Positions 11,753 through 23,600 of a stretch of 64,000 nt of DNA are shown piece by piece; position 1 is the stretch's first letter; each line of letters begins with the position of its first letter. This DNA comes from Hofstenia miamia. Its lineage: Eukaryota; Xenacoelomorpha; Acoela. Location: assembly GCA_004352715.1 (NCBI GenBank), contig SCFE01000023.1:552675-616674 (forward strand). Reading direction: 5' to 3'. The notes under the pieces are model-generated. The model was not told the DNA's origin. It saw nothing but the letters and a program-made list of their open reading frames with translations, and searched no databases. Both the position numbers and the translations under genes were made by a program.

Positions 11753-12292
11753 CAGAGATGGAAGTGTGGCGGGCAGGTATGGGGCAAGATTGTTCTAACG
11801 CATGGGGCAAAAACACTCTTAAGTTAGTAAAACTGAACTAAAAAATTGCCAATTTTTATCTAATTTTATCTAATTTGTTATCAATAGATTTTGTAATTAC
11901 ACTAGAAGTTATGCAATTAACATTGTATAAAATATAGGCTTTGCATAGTTAAGATTAAATTATGTATTGCTATTACTACTGTTTTTAATATGTATTGCCA
12001 TCGCGTTTGGCATTAAGGCATTAAAAATATTTGGCACTTTTGGTGTGGTGTAGTGCTATGAAAATTTCAATAGAACAAATATGGGGTAATAATATATCGC
12101 AAGTTTTTGGAGCAGAAATTTTTGGGTCGCAAGTTTTTGGAGCAGAAATTTTTGGGTGGGGCATTTTCGGGTGGGGGAGAAAATAAAGCGTGGAGCAAAA
12201 TGGGCAGATGTCAGTAGGTGGAAATGCGGCAGGGCACAAAATCTGTGGAGCGGGACTTCGCAGTTCACAAAAATCTGCTGCACTTCCATCTC
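11753..12292. mobile_element. non-autonomous hAT-type element, 540 bp
   Basis: The left end cagagatggaagtg (11753) and the right end cacttccatctct (12281-12293) are inverted copies, and both sides are flanked by tcatcttatt (11743-11752 and 12293-12302). Terminal CAGAG and a target duplication of at least 8 bases fit the hAT superfamily. The interior is G-rich on the plus strand and has no transposase. It contains a perfect 30-bp tandem duplication, 12097-12126 and 12127-12156. It lies about 200 bases upstream of the RPGRIP1L start codon, so it may sit in or near that promoter. Confidence 0.82.
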
Positions 12293-12499
12293 TCATCTTA
12301 TTAACAGTGTGTGGCGGGTGAGAATTTTGAATTTTGCTTTAACAACCAAAATATTGTGTATTAAGTTGACGAATCATCAAACAATGGTTACATTCAATAG
12401 ACCACCAATTTTGTCCATTAACTGCTCGGCGAAATGAAATCTATACCTTTCTTTTATTACTTAGTATTTGTTTTTTAGAACACATTTAGATAGACTGTT

Positions 12500-12795
12500 A
12501 TGAGTTACTATGATAGAAATGATGGTGATCATGAAGAAAAAGAGAATCACAAGTCTGAACTTGCTCAACGAAGACATATTGTGAAATTATCTCGTGACGA
12601 TTTGGAAGATGAATACCTGCGTTTATATGAGCAAAACATAATCCTGAAAAAGCATGGTCGTAAACAAGAAGACAAGATTAAAAAAATGGCTACGAAACTT
12701 ATTAAATTAGCGAATGATAATAAAAAGCTTCGTGAAACACCAAATAATAATGAATTGCTTCGAGGAAGTAATCCCACTACAGCAGCAGATTTAAG
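12500..12795 (+). CDS. RPGRIP1L: RPGRIP1L coding exon 1 (N-terminus)
   Basis: The exon begins MSYYDRNDGDHEEKENHK and continues RRHIVKLSRDDLEDEYLRLY and KKHGRKQEDKIKKMATKLIK, the highly conserved N-terminal signature of RPGRIP1/RPGRIP1L proteins and the start of their coiled coil. ATG at 12500 is chosen because it is the first in frame. The exon ends cag-att-taag|gtaatc, leaving two bases of a codon (296 nt) that the next exon completes as Arg. An acceptor-like ttttttag at 12471-12478, just upstream of the ATG, suggests that a non-coding leader exon may precede. RPGRIP1 itself is the alternative paralogue; most invertebrates have one gene, and RPGRIP1L is the better name. Confidence 0.93.
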
Positions 12796-13560
12796 GTAAT
12801 CAATATATCTTTTCACTAATACTATCATTTACTCTTCCACTTACTATAAAAACTCATAATAGCGTATGTTACCATAAGATACCAACGGTTGTTACATTTT
12901 TCCAAAAGATACGTATTGCAGGCAAACAAAATCTAAAATAAATCTAAAACATAAAGTCATACTTAAAATCAGTCTACCATTCACAGTCTCTCTGCTTTTT
13001 ATTTTTTGATAACTGTTCAAAGACCCTTAAATTTTTAAACCGACTTATCAAAACACAAAAACCAGCGAAGAAAAGAAATACAATTCTTTGTTTGACGAGA
13101 TGAATTTCATGGTCTTGAGACGTAAAAACCAAAGCGACAGCTCAAGGCATATACAGAATGTTTACAAATGAATATATACATCTATCTAGCGCTAAATAAT
13201 TTGATGATGCGTATATCTATCGCTAAATAAAAAGTACGTTTTTTTATGTAAAAGTTTACGCTTGATTCCTGAAATTTAATGTAACTTTGATTTTAACGCT
13301 TTCTGAGTCAATTTCGACTTTTAAGCATTATTTTGAGTTTTAGCTATTGTATCCGCTCTATTTATTACAAATGAAACGGGAAACTTTTATTAATATCAAA
13401 TATAGCAAAGGTAAATCCGTGATATTATTTAAGGTCATGGTTTGTATGTCGCAATACCTGGCTAGCACCCCATTTGAAAGTATGTGTTTTATTCATCACA
13501 AATATATAATAACAATGCAGAATTCGTAGGAGAAATATACTTACTTTATCATTATTATAT
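12796..13560 (+). other. start of RPGRIP1L intron 1, no other feature
   Basis: Intron 1 runs 12796-18993. This first part is AT-rich without recognisable elements. Confidence 0.7.
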
Positions 13561-13561
13561 A

Positions 13562-13609
<48 letters not shown>
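13561..13609. repeat. (ATT)n microsatellite
   Basis: About 16 ATT/TTA units inside RPGRIP1L intron 1. The minus-strand LINE starts some 230 bases further on, so it may be unrelated to that element's tail. Confidence 0.95.
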
Positions 13610-13844
13610 GTGGATTTACATCATAAAGATGAAGGGGTTGCTCCCCATACAAAAATTTACAGAGGACAATACTTAGGAGCACAACGATATGACAGATAAT
13701 CACAGACTATTTTCCACGAACACGAGTCCATTTCATTGTAATAACTAACAAAAAACGATCAGAAAAGTCTAAGAAGCCTGCCCTTCAATCCAGTTTTATT
13801 AAAAATGATAAAAAATAGATCTCGATAATCTGTTAATTGTTCTT

Positions 13845-14748
13845 CTAGTTCTGTACCAAAACACTGCCGTACTTTCTTAGACGGCCACGTTCCAAGGCAA
13901 AAAGTATTTGACCACCGCTTCTGATGTTTGAGACAGGCTTCAATTGAATCTTGTTTGTATCCAAAATGATCTCATCATTAATCACGCGGGAAAGTATAAG
14001 CAAATCAACCAGCTGTAAGTATAAGGATAAGGGCAAAAGATTCAAAGACAAGCCCTTCACGGTAGTTTCAACCATCATAATTACATATCCATCGAGGAGT
14101 AATTTTTTCAATGATACCAAATCCCTATTATTTGCATGCCAATTGGGAGAAGCATATAGAATAGATGGTAATATCATGGATTTCATCATACAACATTTGA
14201 TTCCGTGTTGAGGCTTTCAGATACAATTCGTTTTATCAAATGGAATGTACTGTTAGCTTTCGATAATCTTAGCATAATATGCTCGGTCCATGTCAGATTA
14301 TTATTGATTGTCAATCCAAATATTTCATACTGTCCACAGCTCGAATTATGTCATTCCCTCAGTAAAACGTATGGCTGTCTGAACCTAAAACAATATATTT
14401 ATCAGAAGAAAAATTCATTTTGTTCAGGAAAGCCCAATTTTGCAAAAGATATTTTGCACCTCAATAAAAGAATCTTTATTAAAACCAGATATCAACACTT
14501 TCAAGTCATCAGCAAAAGCAAACAAAGAGGAATTTGATCCAAGGTCGGGAGATTATTAATAAATATCGCAAACAATAAGGATCCCAAAACAGAGCCTTGC
14601 GGCACATCACTAGAAACACTGGAGATGTCTGAGTTAACGCCATCAACAGCAACGCATTGCTTCCAATTACATAATCTTTAATAATGAGAAAAAGTTTACC
14701 ACCAACAGCAATACCTTTCAATTTCATTAAAATAATGTCGAAGGCTTT
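13845..14748 (-). mobile_element. LINE family A, 3' half (RT motifs B and C onward)
   Basis: On the minus strand, from the junction at 14748, the sequence reads AFDIILMKLKGI (just after RT motif A), then SDVPQGSVLGSLLF (motif B, near 14571-14611), then the catalytic FADD at 14505-14516, and finally the C-terminal SILYASPNWHANN region. This is a CR1/Jockey-type non-LTR reverse transcriptase. It is broken by frameshifts and at least one stop after FADD. The 5' half of the same copy is at 17462-18330, separated by an inserted LINE. Confidence 0.85.
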
Positions 14749-15853
14749 AATAATAATAATGAATGATTTATTTAGCCGCTGAAGGCATAAAACACTACAA
14801 AAAGAATAAAAACAAGTCAAGTTTTACGACAGCGAGGACAGTCACAGGAGATGAAATAGGAGCAGATGGAAGAGTAGGTGAAGTTGGAGAAGGGCTCAGC
14901 AAAGAGGAAAGCCATCAAAGATTTATTGAAGCTCGGTGGCGGAGAAAAGAAATCAATCGCTGTTGGAGGGTTGAGAGACAAGATGTAATTAGCAGCAGTA
15001 CAAGCACGATAGAAAAACGAGTGAAGGGTGCGATGTTTCTTCGTACGACGAATGGAGAAGGTGACAACATCATCAGAGCGAGTGCAGCAGGAATTAGAGA
15101 ACTTAATGAAATGAAGAGGATCAAGATCCAATGAACAGAAGGAGATCACAGGCATGGAAGTAGAGTGACAGTGGGAGAGTGGAGAATTTGAGAAGAGCAT
15201 CTTTGTATGGCAAGGGAGAGATCCATTTGAAGGCAAGCTTCTGGAAGCGTTCCATAGAGTGGAACAAGGAACGAGAAGGCCACCAACAGGGAGAAGGATA
15301 GAGAAGAATGGCTCGAGGAATGGACTTGAACAAAGAGAGTTTCACAGCAGCCGTAGAATTAAAGGGAACATTGCGGAAGAGGGCAAAGAGTGAAAAATTA
15401 GCTTTGCGGAGGCGCAAGGACATATGACCAGACCAATTTGAATTAGCAGCAGGTTGAACTCCAAGATGAGTATGGTGAGGAGAAAAGTTCACAGGGAGAG
15501 GCAGATCAGAAGGGGGAGATATAGAAAATGAAACTCCCCGTGTCTTGGTTGGGCTAAAAATCAAGATGGTTAACAGAAGACTAAGTAGCCAAAAGCTCAA
15601 GATCAGAGGTAATATTGGACGCAAAAGAACAACCAAAGTTGAAAATCGCTGTGTCATCGACGTACAGTAGACAGGATGAGTTGAGGACAGATTGAGGGAG
15701 GTCGTTGATAGCAACGAGGAAGAAGAGAACAGCAAACACAGAACCTTGAGGAGCATCACTAGAGACCAGAGCAGGAGAAGAAATAGACGAATTGATTTTG
15801 ACACACTGCCGACGATTTGACAGGTAAGACTGGAAAAGTTCTATGAAATCAGC
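14749..15853 (-). mobile_element. LINE family B, copy 1, 5'-truncated, with (ATT)n tail
   Basis: Minus-strand reading: IELFQSYLSNRRQCVKIN, then SDAPQGSVFAVLFFLVAIND (motif B), LLYVDDTAIFNFG (catalytic YVDD, about 15650-15664), HLGVQPAANSNWSGHM, and the C-terminal end with FSIRRTKKHRTLHS and CDCPRCRKT before a stop. A short leader gcggctaaataaatcattc and an (ATT)n tail end the element at 14749-14761. There are at least two frameshifts between motif C and the C-terminus. The YVDD core is unusual; most CR1/Jockey elements have FADD or YADD. Homology to copy 2 stops near 15853. Confidence 0.87.
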
Positions 15854-16132
15854 AATTATGTTTGTTAAAAATTACGTCTTTTAGTTGTTTAATAATGTTG
15901 CTATTTTCTCAATGATTGTGCACCTTAGTTTTTGCAAATGAGAAATGGTGAACTATTATAATTTTTTCATTATAATTTTGAATAGTAGCAGTAAGGCACC
16001 TCTTTTGTTTGTTTAAGTTATGTTATGTGCATGCATGTTTATCATTGAGTATCAATTTCTCGTATGGCTAGCTCAATAATTTTCTTAAATTGTGGTTTAT
16101 ACAGCAAATGACTTAAGTGAAAATGAGTTTGC
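15854..16132. other. unassigned sequence between LINE copy 1 and the gap
   Basis: The sequence leaves LINE B homology at about 15853 and is AT-rich without recognisable coding. It runs into the gap. Confidence 0.5.
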
Positions 16133-17132
16133 NNNNNNNNNNNNNNNNNNNNNNNNNNNNNNNNNNNNNNNNNNNNNNNNNNNNNNNNNNNNNNNNNNNN
16201 NNNNNNNNNNNNNNNNNNNNNNNNNNNNNNNNNNNNNNNNNNNNNNNNNNNNNNNNNNNNNNNNNNNNNNNNNNNNNNNNNNNNNNNNNNNNNNNNNNNN
16301 NNNNNNNNNNNNNNNNNNNNNNNNNNNNNNNNNNNNNNNNNNNNNNNNNNNNNNNNNNNNNNNNNNNNNNNNNNNNNNNNNNNNNNNNNNNNNNNNNNNN
16401 NNNNNNNNNNNNNNNNNNNNNNNNNNNNNNNNNNNNNNNNNNNNNNNNNNNNNNNNNNNNNNNNNNNNNNNNNNNNNNNNNNNNNNNNNNNNNNNNNNNN
16501 NNNNNNNNNNNNNNNNNNNNNNNNNNNNNNNNNNNNNNNNNNNNNNNNNNNNNNNNNNNNNNNNNNNNNNNNNNNNNNNNNNNNNNNNNNNNNNNNNNNN
16601 NNNNNNNNNNNNNNNNNNNNNNNNNNNNNNNNNNNNNNNNNNNNNNNNNNNNNNNNNNNNNNNNNNNNNNNNNNNNNNNNNNNNNNNNNNNNNNNNNNNN
16701 NNNNNNNNNNNNNNNNNNNNNNNNNNNNNNNNNNNNNNNNNNNNNNNNNNNNNNNNNNNNNNNNNNNNNNNNNNNNNNNNNNNNNNNNNNNNNNNNNNNN
16801 NNNNNNNNNNNNNNNNNNNNNNNNNNNNNNNNNNNNNNNNNNNNNNNNNNNNNNNNNNNNNNNNNNNNNNNNNNNNNNNNNNNNNNNNNNNNNNNNNNNN
16901 NNNNNNNNNNNNNNNNNNNNNNNNNNNNNNNNNNNNNNNNNNNNNNNNNNNNNNNNNNNNNNNNNNNNNNNNNNNNNNNNNNNNNNNNNNNNNNNNNNNN
17001 NNNNNNNNNNNNNNNNNNNNNNNNNNNNNNNNNNNNNNNNNNNNNNNNNNNNNNNNNNNNNNNNNNNNNNNNNNNNNNNNNNNNNNNNNNNNNNNNNNNN
17101 NNNNNNNNNNNNNNNNNNNNNNNNNNNNNNNN
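16133..17132. other. assembly gap of exactly 1000 N
   Basis: A round placeholder. Its right edge is inside LINE B copy 2, at the INDLP motif. The missing 3' end of that copy would need about 940 bases judging from copy 1. Frames reported across the gap are artefacts. Confidence 0.98.
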
Positions 17133-17461
17133 GAGGAAGGTCGTTGATAGCAATGAGGAAGAAGAGAACAGCAAACACAGAACCATGAGGAGCACCACTA
17201 GACACAAGAGCAGGAGAGGAAATAGCCGAGTTGATTTTAACACACTGACGATGATTGGAGAGGTACGACTGGAAGAGTTCGATTGAATCAGCATCAAAGC
17301 CAAATAAACGTAGTTTGTCAAGAAGAATAGAATGTGGGAGTCGATCAAAAGCTTTAGAAATGTCAAGAAAGGTATTGCAACCAGGATCATTACGATCAGA
17401 TTAGAAATAGCAGTTTTCAATCAAAGTGAGCAAGTTAGTGATGGTAGAACGACCTGGAAGG
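17133..17461 (-). mobile_element. LINE family B, copy 2, RT motifs before and at B
   Basis: Minus-strand reading begins with LPGRSTITNLLTLIENCYF, then TFLDISKAFDRLPHSI (motif A), IELFQSYLSNHRQCVKINS and SSGAPHGSVFAVLFFLIAIN (motif B), and then the gap. It overlaps copy 1 over about 160 bases (17133-17290 against 15690-15850) with roughly 85-90% identity by eye, so these are two different copies. A stop (tga/tag class) interrupts the frame after ENCYF. Its 5' end abuts LINE A exactly at 17461/17462. Confidence 0.85.
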
Positions 17462-18330
17462 TTTAGAAAAATCCAGATAAAGAATGGTAGATTGAATGAT
17501 TGAATGCAGCTATTTTAATTATCATAAACCAAAAAGACACTAAATTAGTAACAGTCGATTTTTTCTTTTGAAATTCATGTTGATAATTCTTTAAATATTG
17601 AATGAAAGTAGAGTACTGAGAACGAAAAATACACTTTTCAAATAATTTACTGGTAACATTATCTGATCGATAATTCCTGACATTATTAACACTGCCTTTT
17701 TTATGGATAGGAATAATTCTGGCAATTTTCCATGCATTTGGGAACGTGTTCAATTTAGGAAGCTTTTGAAAACAACAGCAGGTAGATAATCAGGCCCAAG
17801 GGTTTTAGAAACATCTAAAATTTCAATTTTCTTGCGAATCAGAGCTTCCGTAACATCATAATCACTAAATACAGTTGAAACTCCAACATCGTCAGTTTTT
17901 CGAGTGTTGTAGACTGAGAAAAAGTATCTATTGAACAGTTCAACTTGCTCTTTGCTTGATACAGCATCGTCATCACCTAAAAATCATACATAACAAGCCT
18001 ATTAACTTCCTGTTCCAAAGTAGGCACTGGCTGCTTAATCAATAGTGTTGGTTTTCTACCATGAGACTTGCGCAGACTTTTCTCATACTATGCGCTGTCG
18101 AGCTGCTAAGCCATGGTGGCAAGGATTGACGGAACCGAGTTCTTACAGGAACATTATGAGCAATAATGTCAAATAGCCATTTATACCACGCATTCATCAT
18201 TACATCAATATTGGCATAACATAGAGGGTTAAACGTTTTGTTCTGAATATCCCCTTCCATACCAGCAAAATTACTTCTGCAATAACTATAGAATTTTTCC
18301 TTGTACGTTTTAACATTGATAAAATAGGAA
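17462..18330 (-). mobile_element. LINE family A, 5' half (RT fingers to motif A)
   Basis: Minus-strand reading from about 18300: a linker with HNVPVRTRFRQSLPPWL, TLGPDYLPAVVFK (the GPD motif before the RT), then AWKIARIIPIHKKGSVNNVR, KLFEKCIF, HEFQKKKSTVTNLVSFW and, in another frame, TILYLDFSK at the junction. LDFSK here and AFD at 14748 together form RT motif A, so this is the same LINE copy as 13845-14748. Endonuclease and ORF1 are not seen above about 18330. Confidence 0.83.
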
Positions 18331-18993
18331 ACTCAAATTTGACAGGTATTTGATCAGATTGTAAACTTGTTACTGTATTGTCTGTACAGCAGTGAATATG
18401 ACGTCCAACGTATTACTGCCTCTTGTTGGAAAATTAATACATTGGGCCAAAGAATATTTGTCCAAAACGTTCAGAATCACCTATCGTTGGATAGTAAATT
18501 CGTCCACCGGGACCACTCTGGGGTCCATTTTCGTTTTCCCAGTATCGTCATTCATATCCAATATAAAATCTAATTAAATCTAATTAAACTGTATAATAAA
18601 CAGGCAATGGGATTTATTCGTATAATGAATTTTAATTACTGACTCCAGTCATACAAAAGTTGGTTATTAATATAAACTTTTTTTCGCAGAATTAGATTAT
18701 TTGATGATTTTTACACATCGTGTGTATTGAGCCAGATGGTTTTCACGTCGCCCCTTCACAAGGGCATCGGTTGAAAACTTTCCGAGAAAAATTATCACAA
18801 AATTTGAATTCTTTTACAAAAAGTTCGCCATGAAGCTAGAAATCAAATCTACAATTTGAATAATCACAGAAATAATTTTTCAAGTGGTATACCGCGTCAT
18901 TTATCACAATTAATATATATATATATATATATATATAGTCTACGAACAAATTAATATGAAGTGAATTTTCTCTGTTCTTAACATAGTATTTAG
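18331..18993 (+). other. end of RPGRIP1L intron 1 with (AT)n at 18911-18937
   Basis: There is no gene. A dinucleotide run at 18911-18937 lies about 55 bases before the acceptor aacatagtatttag|g of exon 2. Confidence 0.7.
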
Positions 18994-19193
18994 GTTGGCT
19001 TCGAAGGTTGAGCAGCTAGAAATGGATCTACGTGAAGTTAGTCGTGAGAATCGATCTCTGAAAGACAAACTCATAGTCGCTAGACAACAACTTGCAGTAC
19101 CTTCTAAGAAACTCCCAATGTCCTACTCTAAAACGTCATCAAGAATTGATACTGGTCGTGATAATGCAATTCAAAGAAATGTTATTTCCGCAG
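18994..19193 (+). CDS. RPGRIP1L: RPGRIP1L coding exon 2 (coiled coil)
   Basis: The exon is bounded by acceptor tatttag|g and donor ccgcag|gttttg. Its first base completes the Arg codon left by exon 1, and its last base begins a Gly codon finished by exon 3, so all three exons are in register. It encodes LASKVEQLEMDLREVSRENR and KDKLIVARQQLAVPSKK, the charged heptad-rich coiled coil that follows the conserved N-terminus in RPGRIP1L. Reading on past the donor gives only AT-rich intron. Confidence 0.9.
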
Positions 19194-20600
19194 GTTTTGT
19201 TACTTTTGTGTATCTTCAAACTGTTTGTTTTGATAAATTGAACACGTATTTAATGTTTCTCAGCAAAACATCTCAATTGGTTAAATATAGCTAATATCAT
19301 AATAGGCAACACAAGTATGTTGTTAAATTTGCTTTCTCAATTTAACAAACTTCCCCGGGCTTTACCAGAAATTCGCTAATTGCCATCATTGCTTCTGTAC
19401 ATCTTAGGTAAAAGTTATTCTGAATCGTTTTTTGGGTTACTCAACTAACTGCTTTATCATTTTAATTTAAAATTTATTATTTGTGTCATCCAATCATTTT
19501 ATTTGAAACTGCGGAACGATTTATGGTAGGTATTCATTATGATTCACTAAGGTTCAAGTGCGTAAAGCAAGTTATCATTAGAGATCACTGATTTAAAAGT
19601 TTTCAATATTGATGTCATTTTTAATGTTTTTTAGAAAATGTTTTTAATGTTTGATGTGTGACAAAGAATCTTTTTACCTTGACCTATACACATGATAGTT
19701 TAGTCTTTTTATTAAAGGAAGAGTTGAACATTTTATTGAAACGTGGTTTCTTATGAAAACCACTAAAACTTTTTTTATCGTAATATTCACGAAAGATCCA
19801 CAACTTCATATAATGTTCAGAAAGATTTGAAAGGAGTTCATCCTCCCACTTCTTCCCTAAAACCGCTCCTGCTGTAAAGATAAAACGTGCTTTGATGCAC
19901 TGGTGATATGATGGTATTCACAAGATCTTCAAATTTCAACTCTAAATAAAAAGGAACATTCGACGAGATCATCAAAATAATTCGGGTACATGCGTAGATG
20001 AAATTTTCATAAACTTATTGTTTGAGTTTTATTTCTTATTTATAGTTTTCCTGGTATTGTATTAAAAAATTTGAGAAACACCACTGTAAGTTAAGCAATA
20101 GTATCTAACATTGCCACATCCGATTTGTAAAACTAGAATAATTGTTTATAATGGTATGCAATTTAATCGCAATTTTAAGCTTTATCGCACACTTGAATTT
20201 TTTCTGGTCGTTATTAGTTAAATTAGTGCGGTGTATATTTTTAGAACATTTTCACTAATAAAAAATTTTCACTCTTTTTAGTTAACATATAAACCGTTTT
20301 ATGTAACATATTGCGTGAATTTTATGATAATGTTTGTTTCGAGTATTAACTTCAAAATTCAAATGTAGAATTGGACCTCTAATTATCAAAATTGTAAACA
20401 GCTGCAGACAATGATATTAAGCCGTTTAGAATAGGCGTGGCATTGGTTTTTTGAAGTTATTCAATTTTTTGTCATTGTTTGAATATTATAATTTATATTT
20501 AAATTGGTGGTATTTAATATTGAAATTGATCGTAATTATTGAACAGCATTGTTTTTTCTTTGATATTTGAAATGTGTAGTATTATCATATTGATATTTAG
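19194..20600 (+). other. RPGRIP1L intron 2
   Basis: A 1.4-kb AT-rich intron from gttttg to tgatatttag. I recognise no transposon or RNA gene in it. Confidence 0.85.
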
Positions 20601-23600
20601 GTAATACTCCATACGCTTTCAGAAATGATGTCTTACCTCGATATGGACACAGTCTCCTGGAAGAAGCCAGAGCTGAGAATGAAAAACTTCATGATACTAT
20701 AGTAATTATGGAAGAGCGAATTCAAGACGCTGAAAAAGAAGCCGATATTTTAAGAGAACAACTCAGACAAAAGCAGTTTGAAAAAGAAGAAGAATCAATG
20801 GCACGCGCCGCTCTAATTAATCGCGAGGAGCAAGCTGGTATAACAGAAAATATTGAGATTATAAAATTACAAAGAGAAATCAGAGAGAAATCAACACGCT
20901 TTACGAATTTGTCTCAGCAATACGAGCAGCTTGCCGAACATCTACATTCCGTGAAGGCTACCAATAGCAGTTTGTTAGCTGAAATGGAAAGACTTAATAA
21001 TGAACTACAAGCCGAACATGAGGCTAATGTCAAGCTTCATGAAAAACTAAGTGATCAATTTACAGAGGGGCGTGCAATCCAGGAGTTGGAACATCGTTTA
21101 AGTATAACTGAACAAGACAACAAACTCTTACGTCAGAACTACGACTCGTTGTTGAAAGCACAGCACAGTTCAGATGAAAATGTAGAGTGGAACAGGCGCG
21201 AGAGGGAATTAAAACTAGAAATAGCTAAGTTAAATGCTGCGTTGAAAGGCGACCTCAGTGACAAAAATGAGATCTTGGATAAGTATAGTGTTGAGTCAGA
21301 AGCTCATGATAAACTGCGTAAAGATTTTAGGGAACTACAAGTTAACTACTTTTCTTGTCAGGAGCAATTACAGCAGGCACAAGAGAAGTTGCGATTTTTC
21401 ACTGAACAGACAGGTACAGACTTTACTGAGTTAGAAGAAGCACTTTTGCTACTAAGAAAACGAAAGCAAGGTAAAGATGATGCTCGTCCAGATTTCCTTA
21501 TTGATGTTGATTCACAATCACAACATACTTCGAATCGTATTGTTGAATTAGAAACGCAATTAGCTGATACATTTGCTGAATTAGAAAAAACTAGGAATAT
21601 GCTGATTCAGCAGCATAACATCAACAAAACATGGCATCAAGAAGTGGAAGTCGCTACTAAAAGATTAAGTGATTATAAGAATGAATATGAAGGACGTGCA
21701 GCTGAATACGTTAAGAGATTAGATATGCGTGAAGCACGCATTAAAAAGTTGGAAACACAACTAAAAGAAATTGCTTATGGAACAAAGCTTGTTACAATTG
21801 AAGGGACTGGAAATGAGGTAGAAATGGAAGATGATGATTACGATGAAACTCCAGTTCTTGCTTTGCATCGTGGCCAAAACGTGTTTGAAATACGAATTCA
21901 AAAAGTCTCTCTATCTAAGGAGGCGATTCAGATGCTTGGAGAAAGTAAACCTTTATTGTTTGTTACATATGGATTTTATTCTTTCCAAATTCAAACAACT
22001 CGGGTAATTCGAGGACCAGTGGCTGAGTTTAAGATGTCATCAAAATTTAAGGTAGATATGGATGACAATTTCTTACAATATCTACTTAGCGGTAAGTGCA
22101 AAATTGAACTTCATATGCAGTCAGGAGTCAGCTATAAAACATTGGCAAAATCATATATGACTTTCGGAAAGGTTTTCACAAGTACGTCAACTTTATTAAG
22201 ACAAAATCTCAATCTTATTGGTAATACAAACGCTGGAGTTGAAGTATTCGGTACACTAGATTATTCAGTTAAATTTGTAGAGCCTGTTGAACAGTCACTC
22301 AGACTTTATCATGAACGGGCGAAAGCTCTAAGTTATGTAGCAGCGTCTGAAGATGCTGAAGATGATGTACCAGAGCAAAGTGCACCTGATGATGTAAGAG
22401 TCAATCAGGCTATAATTAAGATAGAAGTTGCAAAGATTAAGACATCTTTAAAAACACCCCCTTCTCTTTATATCATGTACCATTTTTTTGATTCTAAGGA
22501 TGATCATGATACGAAAATAGTTAGTAAATCCTTTGCTCCAACTTTCAATGATTTGAAGCAGTTCCCTGTAGTCATGAATGATGCTTTAGATGACTATATT
22601 AAATGTGCTTCTCTTAGTTTTCATGTTTTTGATGATGATAGAAGTGATCATGAAGCTTCTTATATGGGATGTGCAAAAGTACCACTTGTAGAACTTGCTC
22701 ACAATAAAGTCATTTCTGGTAATTTTAGCATACATGATAGCAAAGGTAATGAAGTAGGTTTCGTGCGGATAGTTATTAAATGGAGAAACGATTATCATCA
22801 TTACAATGTTTTAGAAAATGGTGCCGTAAGACTTGCCGCCGAGCGAGAACAAGAAGCTACGGAAAACACTAAATTTGAGGAAAAAATAAGACAGGCTACG
22901 AAGCCTGTTTCAAAACCTGCAGAAATAGTCCCTATTGATGACTACAGTCCATCTAGGAATATTATAACAAGCAATTTTGACGATGATTCTTCAGAAAACA
23001 CTCTTATAGACGAAATTGTCGAAACAAAGAAATCGAAGTCCCCACCTCAGCCATCTAAGAGAAATATAGTGACTAGGAAAGTTTCAGAATCAAACAGCTG
23101 TGAAAGTTTGTCACTTTCAGAAAATACGGATAAGTTTAAAACTGATTCATCTCTGGAACCTGTCAGTCCAGAGGTTAGCGAAATTCCTACAAAGGACAAC
23201 TATACCATAGCAGATTCCACCGCTGATTTGAATGAGTATTTAACTGCATCTGCCTCGGATATGGATTCTGAGGATGTTGAGGTTAGCAAGACTTTACGAA
23301 CGAGTGCATCATTTGAACCTGAGAAAAATAACATTCAAATTGGTGTTCAAGAATTTTCTTTTGACTCAAAGTGTTCGTTATGGCAAGATAGTTCAATAGA
23401 ACATATTTTTATTGAATATAAGTTTTGTGAGTTTCCTCTTGAAGAAACCGAAACACCGATATCTCTTCCGAAGCCAATACCTCCAAATTCAGCGATTTTC
23501 AATTTTTTCAAATCATTTTCATTCAATGACGAAAATGATGAAGAAATCAATGCTAAGCGCCTTCTGGCTAAAGCACTGAATGAGGCGAATGACTATGCGA

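Noticed and set aside
12021-12296. Minus-strand frame with PKISAPKTCD repeated
   Set aside because: It lies inside the hAT element, and the repeat is the 30-bp tandem duplication read as protein.
14763-15134. Plus-strand frame of 123 codons rich in Glu, Arg and Lys
   Set aside because: It is the antisense of LINE B, whose minus-strand reading has RT motifs.
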